Assembly (NCBI GenBank): GCA_026874595.1
Contig: CM049312.1
Span: forward strand, 69,222,929-69,286,928
From: Sipunculus nudus
Taxonomy: Eukaryota; Annelida; Sipuncula; Golfingiida; Sipunculidae
Length of the DNA stretch: 64,000 nucleotides
Direction: 5' to 3'
Made by a program: the position numbers and the translations under genes. The notes beneath the pieces were generated by a model that made no database searches, had not been told where the DNA came from, and saw only the letters and a program-made list of their open reading frames with translations. Each line of letters begins with the position of its first letter. The first letter of the stretch is position 1. Of this stretch, positions 43,801-53,759 are shown in pieces.

Positions 43801-46330
43801 CCAAGTGCTGCCATCTGAACACAAAAGTGGTCCCTACTTGAAATAACTTTGAAATTTATTTTCCTAATACAAATTGCTTTCCAGCTGACTTTTTGTAAAA
43901 AAAAAGAAATAAGGAATATATGTAAAATTATTACGGATGCACACTGAATGCAAAATTAAAATACAAATATATCTCATTGATGGCAAATTCTTGAATTAAG
44001 TTGAGTAGGGATACCAATAATTTATAATCCAAGTACAGTTGTCTTTATTTAGCCACAGAGAGCTGAATATCCATGATTGTAACATTGCCTGGTATGAAGA
44101 AAAACTTCAATCATAAATCTAAGCTTTTTAAAAGCTTTTAAAAAAAATTTCTTGTCAATATTAACCAAAGATAACCTGAAATCTAAATGTCTAGCTGCAT
44201 GATGTAATAGATGCTGATAAACTGGTGCCAGGCTAGATGTAACAGCATCACACAGCTAACATTTATGGTAAAATGACTCAATTCAATCTCCATAATTCAG
44301 CCAAAAATCATTCATGTGGAACCATTAATGACAATTATTATAAGAATTATTGTAGGGATTATTCTTGTAAAATATTTGACAAACTGGCTTCAGTGGCATC
44401 AGTCAAAAAACGTTTCGCAGGTTTATAACTCATATAGGAAGATCAGTAAACTGGCTAAGTTCAGCTTCCTGTTACTCAGTTAAAAAGCACTGAACCAAAA
44501 CCATTTGAACAAACTTGGATTATCAACATCTGAGGATAATTAATGTGTGAGATTTAAGAATTTGGAAAAGTGTTTTTTGAGAAGATCTTTGTAGCCTCTG
44601 AGCTAAAATGGGCTGTTATGGCATATGACTAAATTAAGCTTCCCATAACTTAGCCAAAAGTCACTGAAAAGAGACCATTTGAACAAACTTCAGAAAGCAC
44701 TACCCTAGGATCAATTCTGTGCGATATTAAACAATTTGGCCATATGGTTTCAGAGAAGAAGTTTTTTGTAGCCCTCAGTGTGATACAGACACTGATGACC
44801 CCGTACAAAAATGGTCGATGCAGGTGGCGCCACCAATACCGCAATTTCAGATATGACCTATGTGACTAACATTGGCATAAAATTTGGTGATGATAGCTCC
44901 AGCCGTTTCTGAGATTTAAATTTTAATATGCTTTTTTGCACAGTTAACAAAGTTCAACCTCCTGTTACTCAGCCAAAAATCTCCAAACTGGAACCATTCG
45001 AACAAATTTGAGAAAGATTGTTCCAGGGATCATTTCTGTGAAATATTGGACAATTTGGCTGGACAGTTTTTGCCTGTAAAAAACAGGTCTATGTAGGTGG
45101 TGCCACAAAAACTGCAATTTCAAATATGAGTCATGTGACCAACAAATGCACAAAACTTGGTGATGCTAGCGCCTGTAGTGTCTGAGATTATGTTAGTATG
45201 CTTACTTGGCTAAATGACTAAGTTCAAATTCCTGTAACTCAGCCAAAATTCATCAAATCAAAACCATTTGAAAAAACTTGAGAGAGCTCGTCTCTGGGAT
45301 CATTTCTGAGTAACATTAAACAATTTGGCTTAATGATTTCAGAGGAGAAGATTTTCAAAGGTTTTTCCAGGGGTGTAACTAGACCTGACTGTTCGGAGGG
45401 GCAAGAATCAAGAGGTTTCCTGATTCAGTACATTTTTTTTCTTCTTCCTTCCCTTTCTCTTCTTCCCTCTTTCCCCTCTTTTCTTTCTTTCCTTCCTTTT
45501 TTTCCTCCCAGATTTTTTGCCCCCTTCCCATTTTTTTGGGTCGGGGGGCGGGGGCAAGGGCAAGCTGCCCCCCCCCCCCGGCCACCCCACTGGTTATGCC
45601 ACTGACTTTTTCCCCGTAAAGTGTAAGTTAATGCAGGTAGTGCCACAAAAAGCTCAATCCAACATTTGATATGTGACAGAGTTTTGCATAAAATTTGGGG
45701 ATGCTAGTTCCAGCCATTCCTGAGAAATTATGGGTCAATGTACTGATGACCGATTTCCCTCGTACAAAAAAAAGTTGATGCAGGTGGCACCACCAATACC
45801 TTAATTTCAAATATAAGTCATGTGATCAACATCTGCATAGAATTTGGTAAAGATAGCACCACCTGTTTCTGTTATTGTAATTTTAGTATCTTTTTTGGCC
45901 AAATAACTAAGCTCAGCTTCCTGTAACTAAGCCAACAGGGACCATTCGAACAAACTTAAGAGAGATGGTTTCAGAGATTATTTCTGTGAATTATTGAACA
46001 ATTTGGCTTGACAGTTTTGGAGAAGAAGATTATTAAACGTTTTTTAGGTTTTTCCTTAAAAATCTAAGTAAATGCAGATAGCAAAAAATTAAGCAAAATC
46101 CGATATACAGATAGCAAAAAATTAAGCAAAATCCGATAGAGCTGTTTAGATGAATTTTTATTTTTTGCTTAAAATTTGGTGATGCTAGCTCCAACTGTTT
46201 TTGAGATAGCATGGGTTAAAGTACGGATGGTGGTGTATGTGCCATGGTCAAAGTTGGATAAAATTTATATCTGATTTCACATTTATGCTAATAAACTAAG
46301 TTACAATGACCTAATTTGGGGTTTCGTAGG
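40890..46330 (-). repeat. Long composite repeat, inverted copy
   Basis: Read right to left it carries the blocks of 7850-10271 in the same order. Tandem units with TTTGTTCAAATGGT come first (46.0-44.3 kb), then the block ending AAAAGCTTTTAAAA (44.1 kb), and the GTGCAGCCAGGT-type repeats (43.7-43.4 kb). GGTGGCGCCACC units follow (44823, 42758, 42609), and the AGGCCTGTAGGCCTTGT terminus (41993, with another at 40900). Insertions have enlarged it relative to the first copy. No gene is supported inside. Confidence 0.8.
45368..45605. mobile_element. hAT-like MITE inserted in the composite repeat
   Basis: CAGGGGTGTAACTAG at the left and CTGGTTATGCCACTG at the right are imperfect 15-bp inverted ends of the widespread CAGTGGCGTAACTAG style. 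The interior is a pyrimidine run with C homopolymers. It interrupts the surrounding composite repeat, so it is the younger insertion. Confidence 0.65.
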
Positions 46331-47289
46331 AGAAATAAATGTCCTAGTTAACTGAGCTAATAAATTGTAAGTAAGCTCTTTTTGCGATCAATATCTAATG
46401 TGTTTGATACTTGAATGGAAGGCTGTTCCATGTATACAAGAGATTAGAACTCCTGTTTTTGACAATCAAAGTGTCTCCATTCCATTTAAATTTTAAGAGA
46501 GCACTATGAGACCTGTTGATTTAGTCTGGACAATCACATGAGAAATTCTCAATATAAATCAATGCTGTCATGCTGTTGATACTGCATTTTCTCTACTCTA
46601 GGAATTGTTGCATTTAAATCAACACAAGCGTTCTAGTGACATTGCATTTTAAAAGGACATAACAGGGGCTAATTTTTGCTTATTCCTTCACACTATCAGT
46701 TTAGTTTTACTTTATACAATGTTTCTCAGCATAACCATCCCAGCACACAGTCTCATTTCCTCGCATACGGCTGTTTAACACCATGTTATGACCCTGTGTG
46801 TTGGTAAACAAGTGTTTACCAAAACAAGGTGGCGTGACCCGAGGTCCGATTCAGAGGGGCAACACAGTGTTTCAGCCAGCAGAAACATGTATTACATTTT
46901 TTTGGGTCAAGTCAGTCAGGGCATCTCCTGATTGACACATGTTTTGGCTCAGCGATGTTTATGTTGACACATGTCATCAGCCTGGTCCACTGTTTTTAAC
47001 ACTCGATTACAAGAGAAAGCACACACAGTTTCAGGGGAATATTTTGGCACTTACAGATATATTTTAAAGGGAAGAAGTTATTTTTTGTGTTAACTCAACA
47101 TGCTTTACAGGTGATTGGGCCCCTTTAATATCTTTCAAAGGCATAACTATCAAATCTAACATTGACAGTTCTACACTTTTGTGAGTGGTCTTGTAATATT
47201 ATTCTTCGCCATATCAGACAATAAATTATATAATTTGAAATATTTTTCTTGATAAACAAATATTACATCTCCTTACAATATAACAATAT

Positions 47290-47321
<32 letters not shown>

Positions 47322-48360
47322 TTATTATGGTGTTGTGCTGGAATGTATGGGGGGGGGTGTTATGATAAAAGCTCCTTTTCCCCAGGTTGTATTTAAAAAC
47401 ATGAGTAGGGGAGCACACTACACCAAATACACAGCCAGATTTTGCTTCTGGTGTTGTTTTTTTCCTACATCTCCATGCTACTACTCTAGATTGCCATCAG
47501 ACAGCTTGAATTTCAGAAAGTTTCTACACTTTGGTGCTTGCTGATAACAATAATGGCTTAACATATTTGGAGTGACCTAGCACATGGTTCTGGTGGGCAT
47601 GATCTGAGCTGTCCAGCCTGTAAACTGTTACAAGGGTTACCACTTTGTACTTGTGGATGCTGTTGCTATCTGGACTCCTCAGATATCACTACTTGCACCC
47701 CAGGGCATGCTGGTAGCTGGATCAACTCCCTGCGTGGCTTGGTGGGATCATCCTCTTAAACTTCAATCAAGATTTCATACACAGGGAGAACCAAGGAACA
47801 GGAAGGGCTCAAAACATCTTCAGTCAGTCAACTTCTCGGTGGTTAACTTCTCGCCTCTTCCTCTTGGCAGCTTCTCTATATAACCCTTCTCCCCAACTAA
47901 TTAGAATTGAATAAAACACAACAAAAGACCGAGAGTCAATATTTTTTGTGGTCCATGTTTCCCCTGCTCTATAACCAAACACGTGCTGCAAAATTAATGA
48001 ACACCTGACAATGGATTTATATATTTTAATTTATAAATATATGTAAGTGTAAATTGATAACAACAATTAATGAAAGCTCATGTAAAAATGACTCTTTAAT
48101 GTCATTTTTTTAAAGAATGTTCTGACTGTAATCATCATATTATCTTCTGTATTTCAAAACTATATTTAAAAAATTATATTGTTAATGTTGCATGCATGCA
48201 CATGTATACTGTTTTATGATTTGGGTGGTACAACCAAGTTTAACACCTTGTTATAACAGAATGGCAGGATGCATCATATGAGCAGTTGCAAAAATATTAT
48301 AATGGCTGCAATCTAGCTAACATAATTTCTCAGTGTCAGAAAACTGCTGAGCACCATAAC
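46331..48360. other. Intergenic DNA between composite repeat and zinc-finger gene
   Basis: Contains an inverted pair of GTAAACA heptamers at 46801-46822 and a (TA)n tract at 47287-47320. Short ORFs show no domain. No canonical poly(A) signal for the zinc-finger gene was found near its stop. Confidence 0.5.
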
Positions 48361-48364
48361 CCCT

Positions 48365-48530
48365 CCGTCATTTGTTGAATGGTTTCTCTCCATTGTGTCC
48401 TGCTGTCCTAAACATTGAAACATTTGCCACATTGTCCATAATTTTAATGGGTTTTTCCCAGTATGCATCAGAACATGATCCTTCAGATTCCTACTCTGCT
48501 GGGAGTAATATTTTCCCAAAATGTCCAAAT
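48365..48530 (-). pseudogene. Decayed tenth and eleventh C2H2 fingers beyond the stop
   Basis: Just after the zinc-finger stop codon the minus strand still reads as finger sequence in shifted frames. One finger has FKFGHFGK where FKCGQCGK is expected, both Cys codons having become Phe. A frame change follows, then YYSQQSRNLKDHVLMHTGK. After it comes YGQCGKCF in another frame and a truncated unit ending HNGEKPF. Extra adenines in A-runs explain the frame changes. Confidence 0.8.
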
Positions 48531-49820
48531 TTAAATGTTTTTTTCTCCATGTGTCTTCATGTGAGCCTTGAGGTTACACTTCTGAGTAAAAAATTTACCA
48601 CACTGTTCACACTTAAATGGTTTTTCTCCAGTATGTGTCCTGATGTGATAAGCCAGACCACTTGGCTGAGAGAAACATCTACCACACTGGTCACATTCAA
48701 ATGGTTTTTCTCCAGTGTGTGTCCTCATGTGAGCCTTCAGAGTACTCTGTTGAGAGAAAGATTTATCACATTGTGTACATTTATATGTTATTTCTCCAGT
48801 GTGTTTCTTGACATGAGACTTCAGGTCACTCTGTCGACAGAAATATTTACCACACTGCTCACATATAAATGGTTTTATTCCAGTATGTGTCATGGTATGT
48901 ATCTTCAGGCTATACTGCTGAGAAAAAGATTTTCCACAGTGACTACATTCAAATGGTTTTTCTCCAGTATGTGTCCTGATGTGAGTCGTCAGGCTACTCT
49001 GCTTATAGAAAGATTTACCACACTGCTCACATACATATGGTTTTTCTCCTGTATGTTTCCTGACATGATAAACTAAAGCACTATGGTTAGCAAAAGATTT
49101 ATCACACTGTTCACATTTAAATGGTTTTTCTCCAGTATGTGTCCTGAAGTGGGTTATCAGGTTATCCTGGCTACAGAAAGATTTATTACATTGTCCACAT
49201 TTAAATGGTTTTTCCCTGGTATGTGTCTTTATGTGAGTCCTAAGGGCACTTGGTATAGAGAAAGATTTACCACATAGTCCACATTTAAATGGATTTTCTA
49301 TTGCAGATGTCTTAATTTGTTCATTTGGACTATTAGTATTACATTGTTCTGTTTTAATTACTTTGCTCAAGTCAACAGTGTTCCCCTCAGATACAACAGA
49401 GGACACATGAACAGCAATCTGATTAGAATATTCTGTACTATTCAAAGGTTCGTTACCTGGTATATTTTGCATGTATTGTGGACAATTCTGTGCTTCCTCT
49501 CCTGATAAATCATTCTTTATTTCTGTTGGACAACTTACAGTTTTCTCGTCAGAAGTATCATTCTTTATGAAGTGAAGGAGATTTTTTTCTTCATCCTCAT
49601 TCCTCATACAAGTGAAACTAGTATCTTGGTTATTTACAAAACAATCACTGACATTTGGAAGCAGTATCTGTGAATCCGATTCTCTCTTTATGTAATCAAA
49701 TGTGTCCTGGCTGAATCCACTGTCCTGGACTTTAACATTTGAATCACACTGAGAGCTGCCATGGTCATATTCTTTTTTTATGAACAATTCCAAACAGGGT
49801 GGGGGTAGAGCAGGATCCAT
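48531..49820 (-). CDS. C2H2 zinc-finger protein with nine fingers
   Basis: From the first in-frame ATG (49820) the ORF gives 429 residues. A Ser/Asp/Glu-rich N-terminal region of about 177 residues has three SUMO-type motifs (IKKE 14-17, IKRE 44-47, IKTE 155-158) and no visible KRAB, SCAN or ZAD domain. Nine fingers of 28 residues then run from Cys180 to the end, with TGEKP or close linkers. Helix positions -1, 2, 3, 6 read ISAT, SDNT, NSAY, KSST, QYSI, RSDS, QSTA, QSGY and QCNA. Such arrays bind DNA in the nucleus; the target is unknown. A good acceptor (TTTTTAATTGCAG) lies just upstream at 49839-49851 and keeps the frame, so the true start may be in an upstream exon. The last linker lacks one residue and the frame ends GEKNI at a TAA made by a one-base shift. 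Confidence 0.93.
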   Translation of the reverse strand: MDPALPPPCLELFIKKEYDHGSSQCDSNVKVQDSGFSQDTFDYIKRESDSQILLPNVSDCFVNNQDTSFTCMRNEDEEKNLLHFIKNDTSDEKTVSCPTEIKNDLSGEEAQNCPQYMQNIPGNEPLNSTEYSNQIAVHVSSVVSEGNTVDLSKVIKTEQCNTNSPNEQIKTSAIENPFKCGLCGKSFSIPSALRTHIKTHTREKPFKCGQCNKSFCSQDNLITHFRTHTGEKPFKCEQCDKSFANHSALVYHVRKHTGEKPYVCEQCGKSFYKQSSLTTHIRTHTGEKPFECSHCGKSFSQQYSLKIHTMTHTGIKPFICEQCGKYFCRQSDLKSHVKKHTGEITYKCTQCDKSFSQQSTLKAHMRTHTGEKPFECDQCGRCFSQPSGLAYHIRTHTGEKPFKCEQCGKFFTQKCNLKAHMKTHGEKNI

Positions 49821-49838
49821 ATGTCCTTTTGCCTTGCT

Positions 49839-49851
49839 CTGCAATTAAAAA
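49839..49851 (-). promoter_or_regulatory. Candidate 3' splice site of the zinc-finger exon
   Basis: TTTTTAATTGCAG on the minus strand is a polypyrimidine tract plus AG. The exon would begin at 49838 and continue in frame through SKAKGHMDPAL. Confidence 0.55.
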
Positions 49852-49863
49852 TAAGATCCATGA

Positions 49864-49925
49864 ACAAGGCCTACATGCCTTATGCAAACCTGTGCAATAG
49901 AATATACATCAGGTATCAGGTATAA
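49864..49925 (-). repeat. Terminal fragment of the composite repeat
   Basis: AAGGCCTACATGCCTTATGC and ACCTGTGCAATAGAATATAC match the terminus seen at 10.2, 40.9 and 42.0 kb. Confidence 0.7.
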
Positions 49926-50037
49926 ACCTTCCTTCATAATATACTTGAGTATTCTTACAGCCATATTGTTTGCAGAAAGGTACAGAGAAATCTCAGGTCC
50001 TTACTTTACTAATGTAATCTCTAACTTTATATCAAAC

Positions 50038-50038
<1 letters not shown>

Positions 50039-50102
<64 letters not shown>
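50039..50102. repeat. (TA)n microsatellite
   Basis: Pure alternating TA of about 64 bp. Confidence 0.98.
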
Positions 50103-50104
<2 letters not shown>

Positions 50105-50149
50105 TACAAATTATGAATATAACACATAAAAAACATACATTTTATTCAC

Positions 50150-50660
50150 AACTGCGACTGCATAAAAGGAATGGGCCTTGCTGCAACTGCATACCATTGT
50201 CCCAGTGTTTAATCATTGTACAATCTGATGATAGCCAACAAAGTTTCAGGCCAATACATCAAATGACTTCGGAGATATATGAAGGATGTTAACTACTCAA
50301 AAAGTGATTGTAGGTCGTACTACCAAGGTTTGTGTAACAGAAAACAATCTAAGTTTATTGACATGCAAATTTTGTGGCCTATATATTACTCACCAGTCCT
50401 GACATAAGGGCTTGTATGAAACTATGGATGTAACACAAAAATGATTGTAGTTGGTGTCACATGTCATGTACAAGAAGGCTATCCAAGATTTATGGCGATG
50501 CAAAATTTCAGGCAGATACGTCAAACCACTCCTTGACATGAGAACAGATGTACATAATGCAAAAATGATTGTAGGTGGCACCACCAGGCTGGTGTAGGAG
50601 AAAGGTATTCAAGGTGTATAGATATTCTAAATGAGAACAAAATGTCAAACCTTTCTTGAG
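50150..50660 (-). repeat. Diverged units of the GGTGGC...CCACC family
   Basis: Three units contain ATGATTGTAG followed by a decayed form of GTGGCACCACC (for example near 50574) and TTTCAGGCAGATACGTCAAA-like phrases, as in 41-43 kb. No gene. Confidence 0.65.
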
Positions 50661-51065
50661 ATAAGGGCATGATTCAGGGTTGGATGGTTATACATTGTTA
50701 ATGTAATCAATTACAATCACTACAAAATTGTATGATTACAATATCTGCATCAGGAGTCCTACACTAACTGATGATGCCTTGAAGACAAGATAACAGTGGA
50801 CGTGATTTTGATTCATTTATAGGTCGGCGTGAAGCGCCATCTATCATGTAAATGGGAAACTATTTTGTATTTGAACAGTATACAATCTAGCATTTTACTC
50901 ATGGAATGTATATCTATGTTATATTTATGAGCTTTTAATTATATGCCCATGCCTGAGTGAACTCCGCGCATGTGAAAAGAATTTCAGAGATTTCATTCAT
51001 TGTTTTGCTGTGTTATTGACTTAGAGACTTATCCAACTGACCAACACATGCCAGACCAGTATAGC
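50661..51065. other. Intergenic DNA, nothing recognised
   Basis: No domain-bearing ORF or clear repeat. Confidence 0.5.
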
Positions 51066-51067
51066 TA

Positions 51068-51258
51068 CTGCATGTTTTTTTTTTTTTTTTTACCCCAGAG
51101 GCCAAAATTTACCTTGGGGGCGGGGAGCTATCTCTAACAGCTACCCCTCTGTATCCGCCACTGTAAGGTGGGGCTACAGTCCCCACACCCCCACTCAGGA
51201 CTGAAACCCAGGTTTCCCAGACCGCGCCTCCTTAAGACCGGGCTCACCGTGTGAGCAA
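51068..51258 (-). mobile_element. SINE with poly(A) tail
   Basis: On the minus strand a GC-rich head (GCTCACACGGTGAGCCCGGT) is followed by a B-box-like GGTTTCAGTCC, then a body ending GGCCTCTGGGGT and an A tail of about 17 (51077-51093 as T on the plus strand). The arrangement fits a pol III-derived SINE of a different family from those at 5.0 and 35.3 kb. Confidence 0.65.
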
Positions 51259-51504
51259 AATCAAATACGGGAATTTCTCAGGAATATATGATTAATCGGC
51301 CGTTGTAAGGAAACTAAAATTTATGTGACACCCATTTGACCAAGCGCACACTGAACTTGATAAATATATTCAGTTCAGTGAGGCGGACATAGAGTCAATT
51401 TTGAACAAGTGCCTGATAAAGACAGTGTGGCCTGTGGCTGTGTTTATACTATAGAGCCAAACCTGGGTTATCTGCATTATTATGATGCGGCGTATACATC
51501 ATTA
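51259..51504. other. Spacer before the PHD-OTU inverted repeat
   Basis: No feature recognised. Confidence 0.5.
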
Positions 51505-51653
51505 AATGTATCCACAGGCGCTTGAATCGCTATTTGTGTTGATATTGACTTAAATCGTGTTCAATTTACCTTAACAACAATCCCCTACCGTTCAATGAGC
51601 TGTAAACCATGTTATATTGCTTGCCGGTACTTGTTTATATAATAGATACACAA
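51505..51653 (+). repeat. Inverted repeat, left arm, of the PHD-OTU module
   Basis: The reverse complement of 55251-55402 over about 150 bp at roughly 90 percent identity. Shared blocks include GCTTGAATCGCTATTTGTGT, GTTCAATGAGCTGTAAACCA and ACTTGTTTATATAATAGATA. Confidence 0.9.
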
Positions 51654-51674
51654 GGCCGGCATCCAAGTCTGCGG
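51654..51674 (+). repeat. 21-bp inverted copy of PHD-OTU coding sequence
   Basis: This 21-mer directly inside the left arm is the exact reverse complement of 52007-52027, where the gene encodes GRHPSLR. The + strand here reads the same peptide. The sequences diverge immediately beyond. Confidence 0.9.
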
Positions 51675-51901
51675 ACGAGTCTGTATCCATTAAGCGACGA
51701 GCAGACAGATTTAACCCAGATTACTATTTCCATTGTTATCAACCAATCAGGTGTTAGGTTCCAGGGGGGAATCCTTACTGCTAACCAACATAAATGGGGA
51801 TTTCCTCGTTTGGGGTAACAGCTGCTTAATGGATGCAGACTAGTTACAAATAAGAGCTCATTACAAGTGGTACACTGTGTGTATTGGAATTGTTAATGCT
51901 T

Positions 51902-53677
51902 TTATAGAAAGAAGAACTGGCCATTTAACGACTGTAAGTTTCTTCCCTCGAAAATCTTTGAAATATTCGGGAATTTGAATTGATTTCTTGTATTATCGCC
52001 AACCCACCGCAGACTTGGATGCCGGCCTACAGCAACAGGACGGACATCTGCGTAGTGATGCGGAATTTCCAGCCATGTTACACGTTTCTTAAACTTCTTG
52101 TTTGAAGCTAAAGTGGTGTAGTACCGATGCATCTTGACGATCCTTGAGGGGTCAGGCTGGGGCTCCACTGGCGTCCATGACACTTTTTTCTTGTTTTTTC
52201 TTGGAACGCAGTACTGGCCATTTTTGAGATGAATGGTTTTCAGCGTGTCATTTGCGGTTATCAGGAACGTGGTATTCGTTGTTGTTCCTTTCGTCCCGGT
52301 CCACGCTCCGCAGTCATCGGCAAACAGCATTCTTTTGTTTTCTCTGTACTTCTGCATATTGTCCTCGTTGTTAACCAAGTATCGCTGGTTGGACTTGTCG
52401 CCGTGCGGGATTTTCGGCAGTATATCTTCACCATTGATAATAAACTTGAACATTTCGTCAGATGTCAGTGGTTCCAGATCAGGTGATGATTCCTCAGTCT
52501 CACAGCTAGATTCAGCAGCATCTGCCTCATCTGGTTCCTCCAGATGCTTCTCCTCTGAGGCAGCGCCGCTATCATCCGTTGTTTCTTTCTTTGGTGTCAA
52601 CTGGTTACATGGTAAGTCCATGGACGGGAACTCGGTAGCATCCGGCACATCTTTCTTCGGTGTTGACAGGTGACGTAAGAAGTCAGTATCTTTCTCTGGT
52701 GTTGGCTGGTGACATGAGAAGTTCATGGGTGGGAACTCAGTATCGTAATCAGCTGGTCTAAATGGTGAGTAGACAGGAATGGCATATCTGTGTGACCAGG
52801 TATTCTCCACCAGGGGGACAAAGTGATTTGCCGCCCACCATCGTGATTTGTTGGAGTCCGGGCCGAGTCTTGACCACATTATGGTTATCTCCGTTGCTGA
52901 TTCCCTGGTATTGTGCATTGGTAAAAACCTTGTTGAGAGGATCTTATGCACAATGTCGTTGTAGCCGTTCATGGGGGGAAAGACCGCTGTTATCGGCGTT
53001 GCTGTAACATTGGCCAGCGCTTGAATGGTCCAGGCAGATGAGTATGCCCCAGCTGAGCAACAATCCCTGAATGCGATGTCATATTTTGGTGACACACTTG
53101 CAATATCACTTGCGTTAGGGATCTTCTGAATTCTGTTCCAGTTCATGGCCATTTCAGTAGCACATCTGACCCTAAGCTCCGTGGCCAGTGTTTCATCTCC
53201 GATCAGATGTACTGACACCGCATTAAAGAGACAGTTCCCGTCTCCTGATATAGCTATCGGCTCGCCCGGAAGGTTGGTCATCCTGCATTGGTCTAGTATG
53301 GCCCTTGCTTGATGGTCAATCCTGAGAGAATGCCTGGATCTTTGCTGCTGAGGGGAAAATTCATCTCGAATAAGAATTCCCTCAACAATGGCCTGGCTTC
53401 TTAGTTGCCCTAAGTTCTTTCTTGACGATCTCTGCAAGCGTGAAATGGCAAGGTCATAGTTGAAACGGTCATCTTCATCATGAGTACACCGACGGCAGTA
53501 ATACGGGGCTGACTCGGCAGACAGTCTCCTGAAGGATGCCTCTGGTAATTCCTCACACTCTCTATGGAACCAGTACGAACACAGCTCGCAGAACACTGTA
53601 TCTTCTTGGCACTCATCTCCGCAAGAGCCACAGGGCCACTGGACTCGACGAGGACGTTTTCTTTTGTAGAACTCCAT
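51902..53677 (-). CDS. PHD finger plus OTU-like cysteine protease protein (vertnin-like OTU region)
   Basis: A single uninterrupted ORF of 591 residues from ATG 53677 (a GTG codon just precedes it). A PHD finger occupies residues 16-64 with the full Cys4-His-Cys3 set: C16, C19, C30, C33, H38, C41, C61, C64. PHD fingers usually read histone H3 tails. An OTU-like fold follows: ISGDGNCLFNAVS at 144-156 supplies D146 and C149, then SSAWTIQALANV and ITAVFPP at 213-235, and NHFVPL gives H285. All three catalytic positions of an OTU deubiquitinase are thus present. The middle (about 310-410) is acidic with three PTP(E/K)K-like repeats; the C-terminus is basic. Intronless structure and flanking inverted repeats suggest a transposon-associated or domesticated gene. 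I am sure of the domains, not of the family name or activity. Confidence 0.88.
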   Translation of the reverse strand: MEFYKRKRPRRVQWPCGSCGDECQEDTVFCELCSYWFHRECEELPEASFRRLSAESAPYYCRRCTHDEDDRFNYDLAISRLQRSSRKNLGQLRSQAIVEGILIRDEFSPQQQRSRHSLRIDHQARAILDQCRMTNLPGEPIAISGDGNCLFNAVSVHLIGDETLATELRVRCATEMAMNWNRIQKIPNASDIASVSPKYDIAFRDCCSAGAYSSAWTIQALANVTATPITAVFPPMNGYNDIVHKILSTRFLPMHNTRESATEITIMWSRLGPDSNKSRWWAANHFVPLVENTWSHRYAIPVYSPFRPADYDTEFPPMNFSCHQPTPEKDTDFLRHLSTPKKDVPDATEFPSMDLPCNQLTPKKETTDDSGAASEEKHLEEPDEADAAESSCETEESSPDLEPLTSDEMFKFIINGEDILPKIPHGDKSNQRYLVNNEDNMQKYRENKRMLFADDCGAWTGTKGTTTNTTFLITANDTLKTIHLKNGQYCVPRKNKKKVSWTPVEPQPDPSRIVKMHRYYTTLASNKKFKKRVTWLEIPHHYADVRPVAVGRHPSLRWVGDNTRNQFKFPNISKIFEGRNLQSLNGQFFFL

Positions 53678-53744
53678 CACTTGCGTGTATGCGTATTCTC
53701 ATGCGAATTCACAATCGAATGTACAGTAATCCAGAATCAGCATG

Positions 53745-53752
53745 TATATATA
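53745..53752 (-). promoter_or_regulatory. Candidate TATA box of the PHD-OTU gene
   Basis: TATATATA lies 68 bp upstream of the ATG on the gene's strand. A start about 30 bp downstream would leave a 5' UTR near 40 nt. Confidence 0.45.
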
Positions 53753-53759
53753 GGGTGAA

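Noticed and set aside
45333-45646. Overlapping ORFs rich in Pro, Gly, Lys and Arg
   Set aside because: They arise from the pyrimidine and homopolymer interior of a hAT-like MITE. Frames on both strands are open because the sequence is low-complexity.
48372-49076. 234-codon plus-strand ORF
   Set aside because: Antisense to the zinc-finger array. Its regular FKWFFSSMCP phrases are the reverse reading of the TGEKPFKC linkers.
52233-52673. 146-codon plus-strand ORF
   Set aside because: Antisense shadow of the PHD-OTU gene, with no domain of its own.
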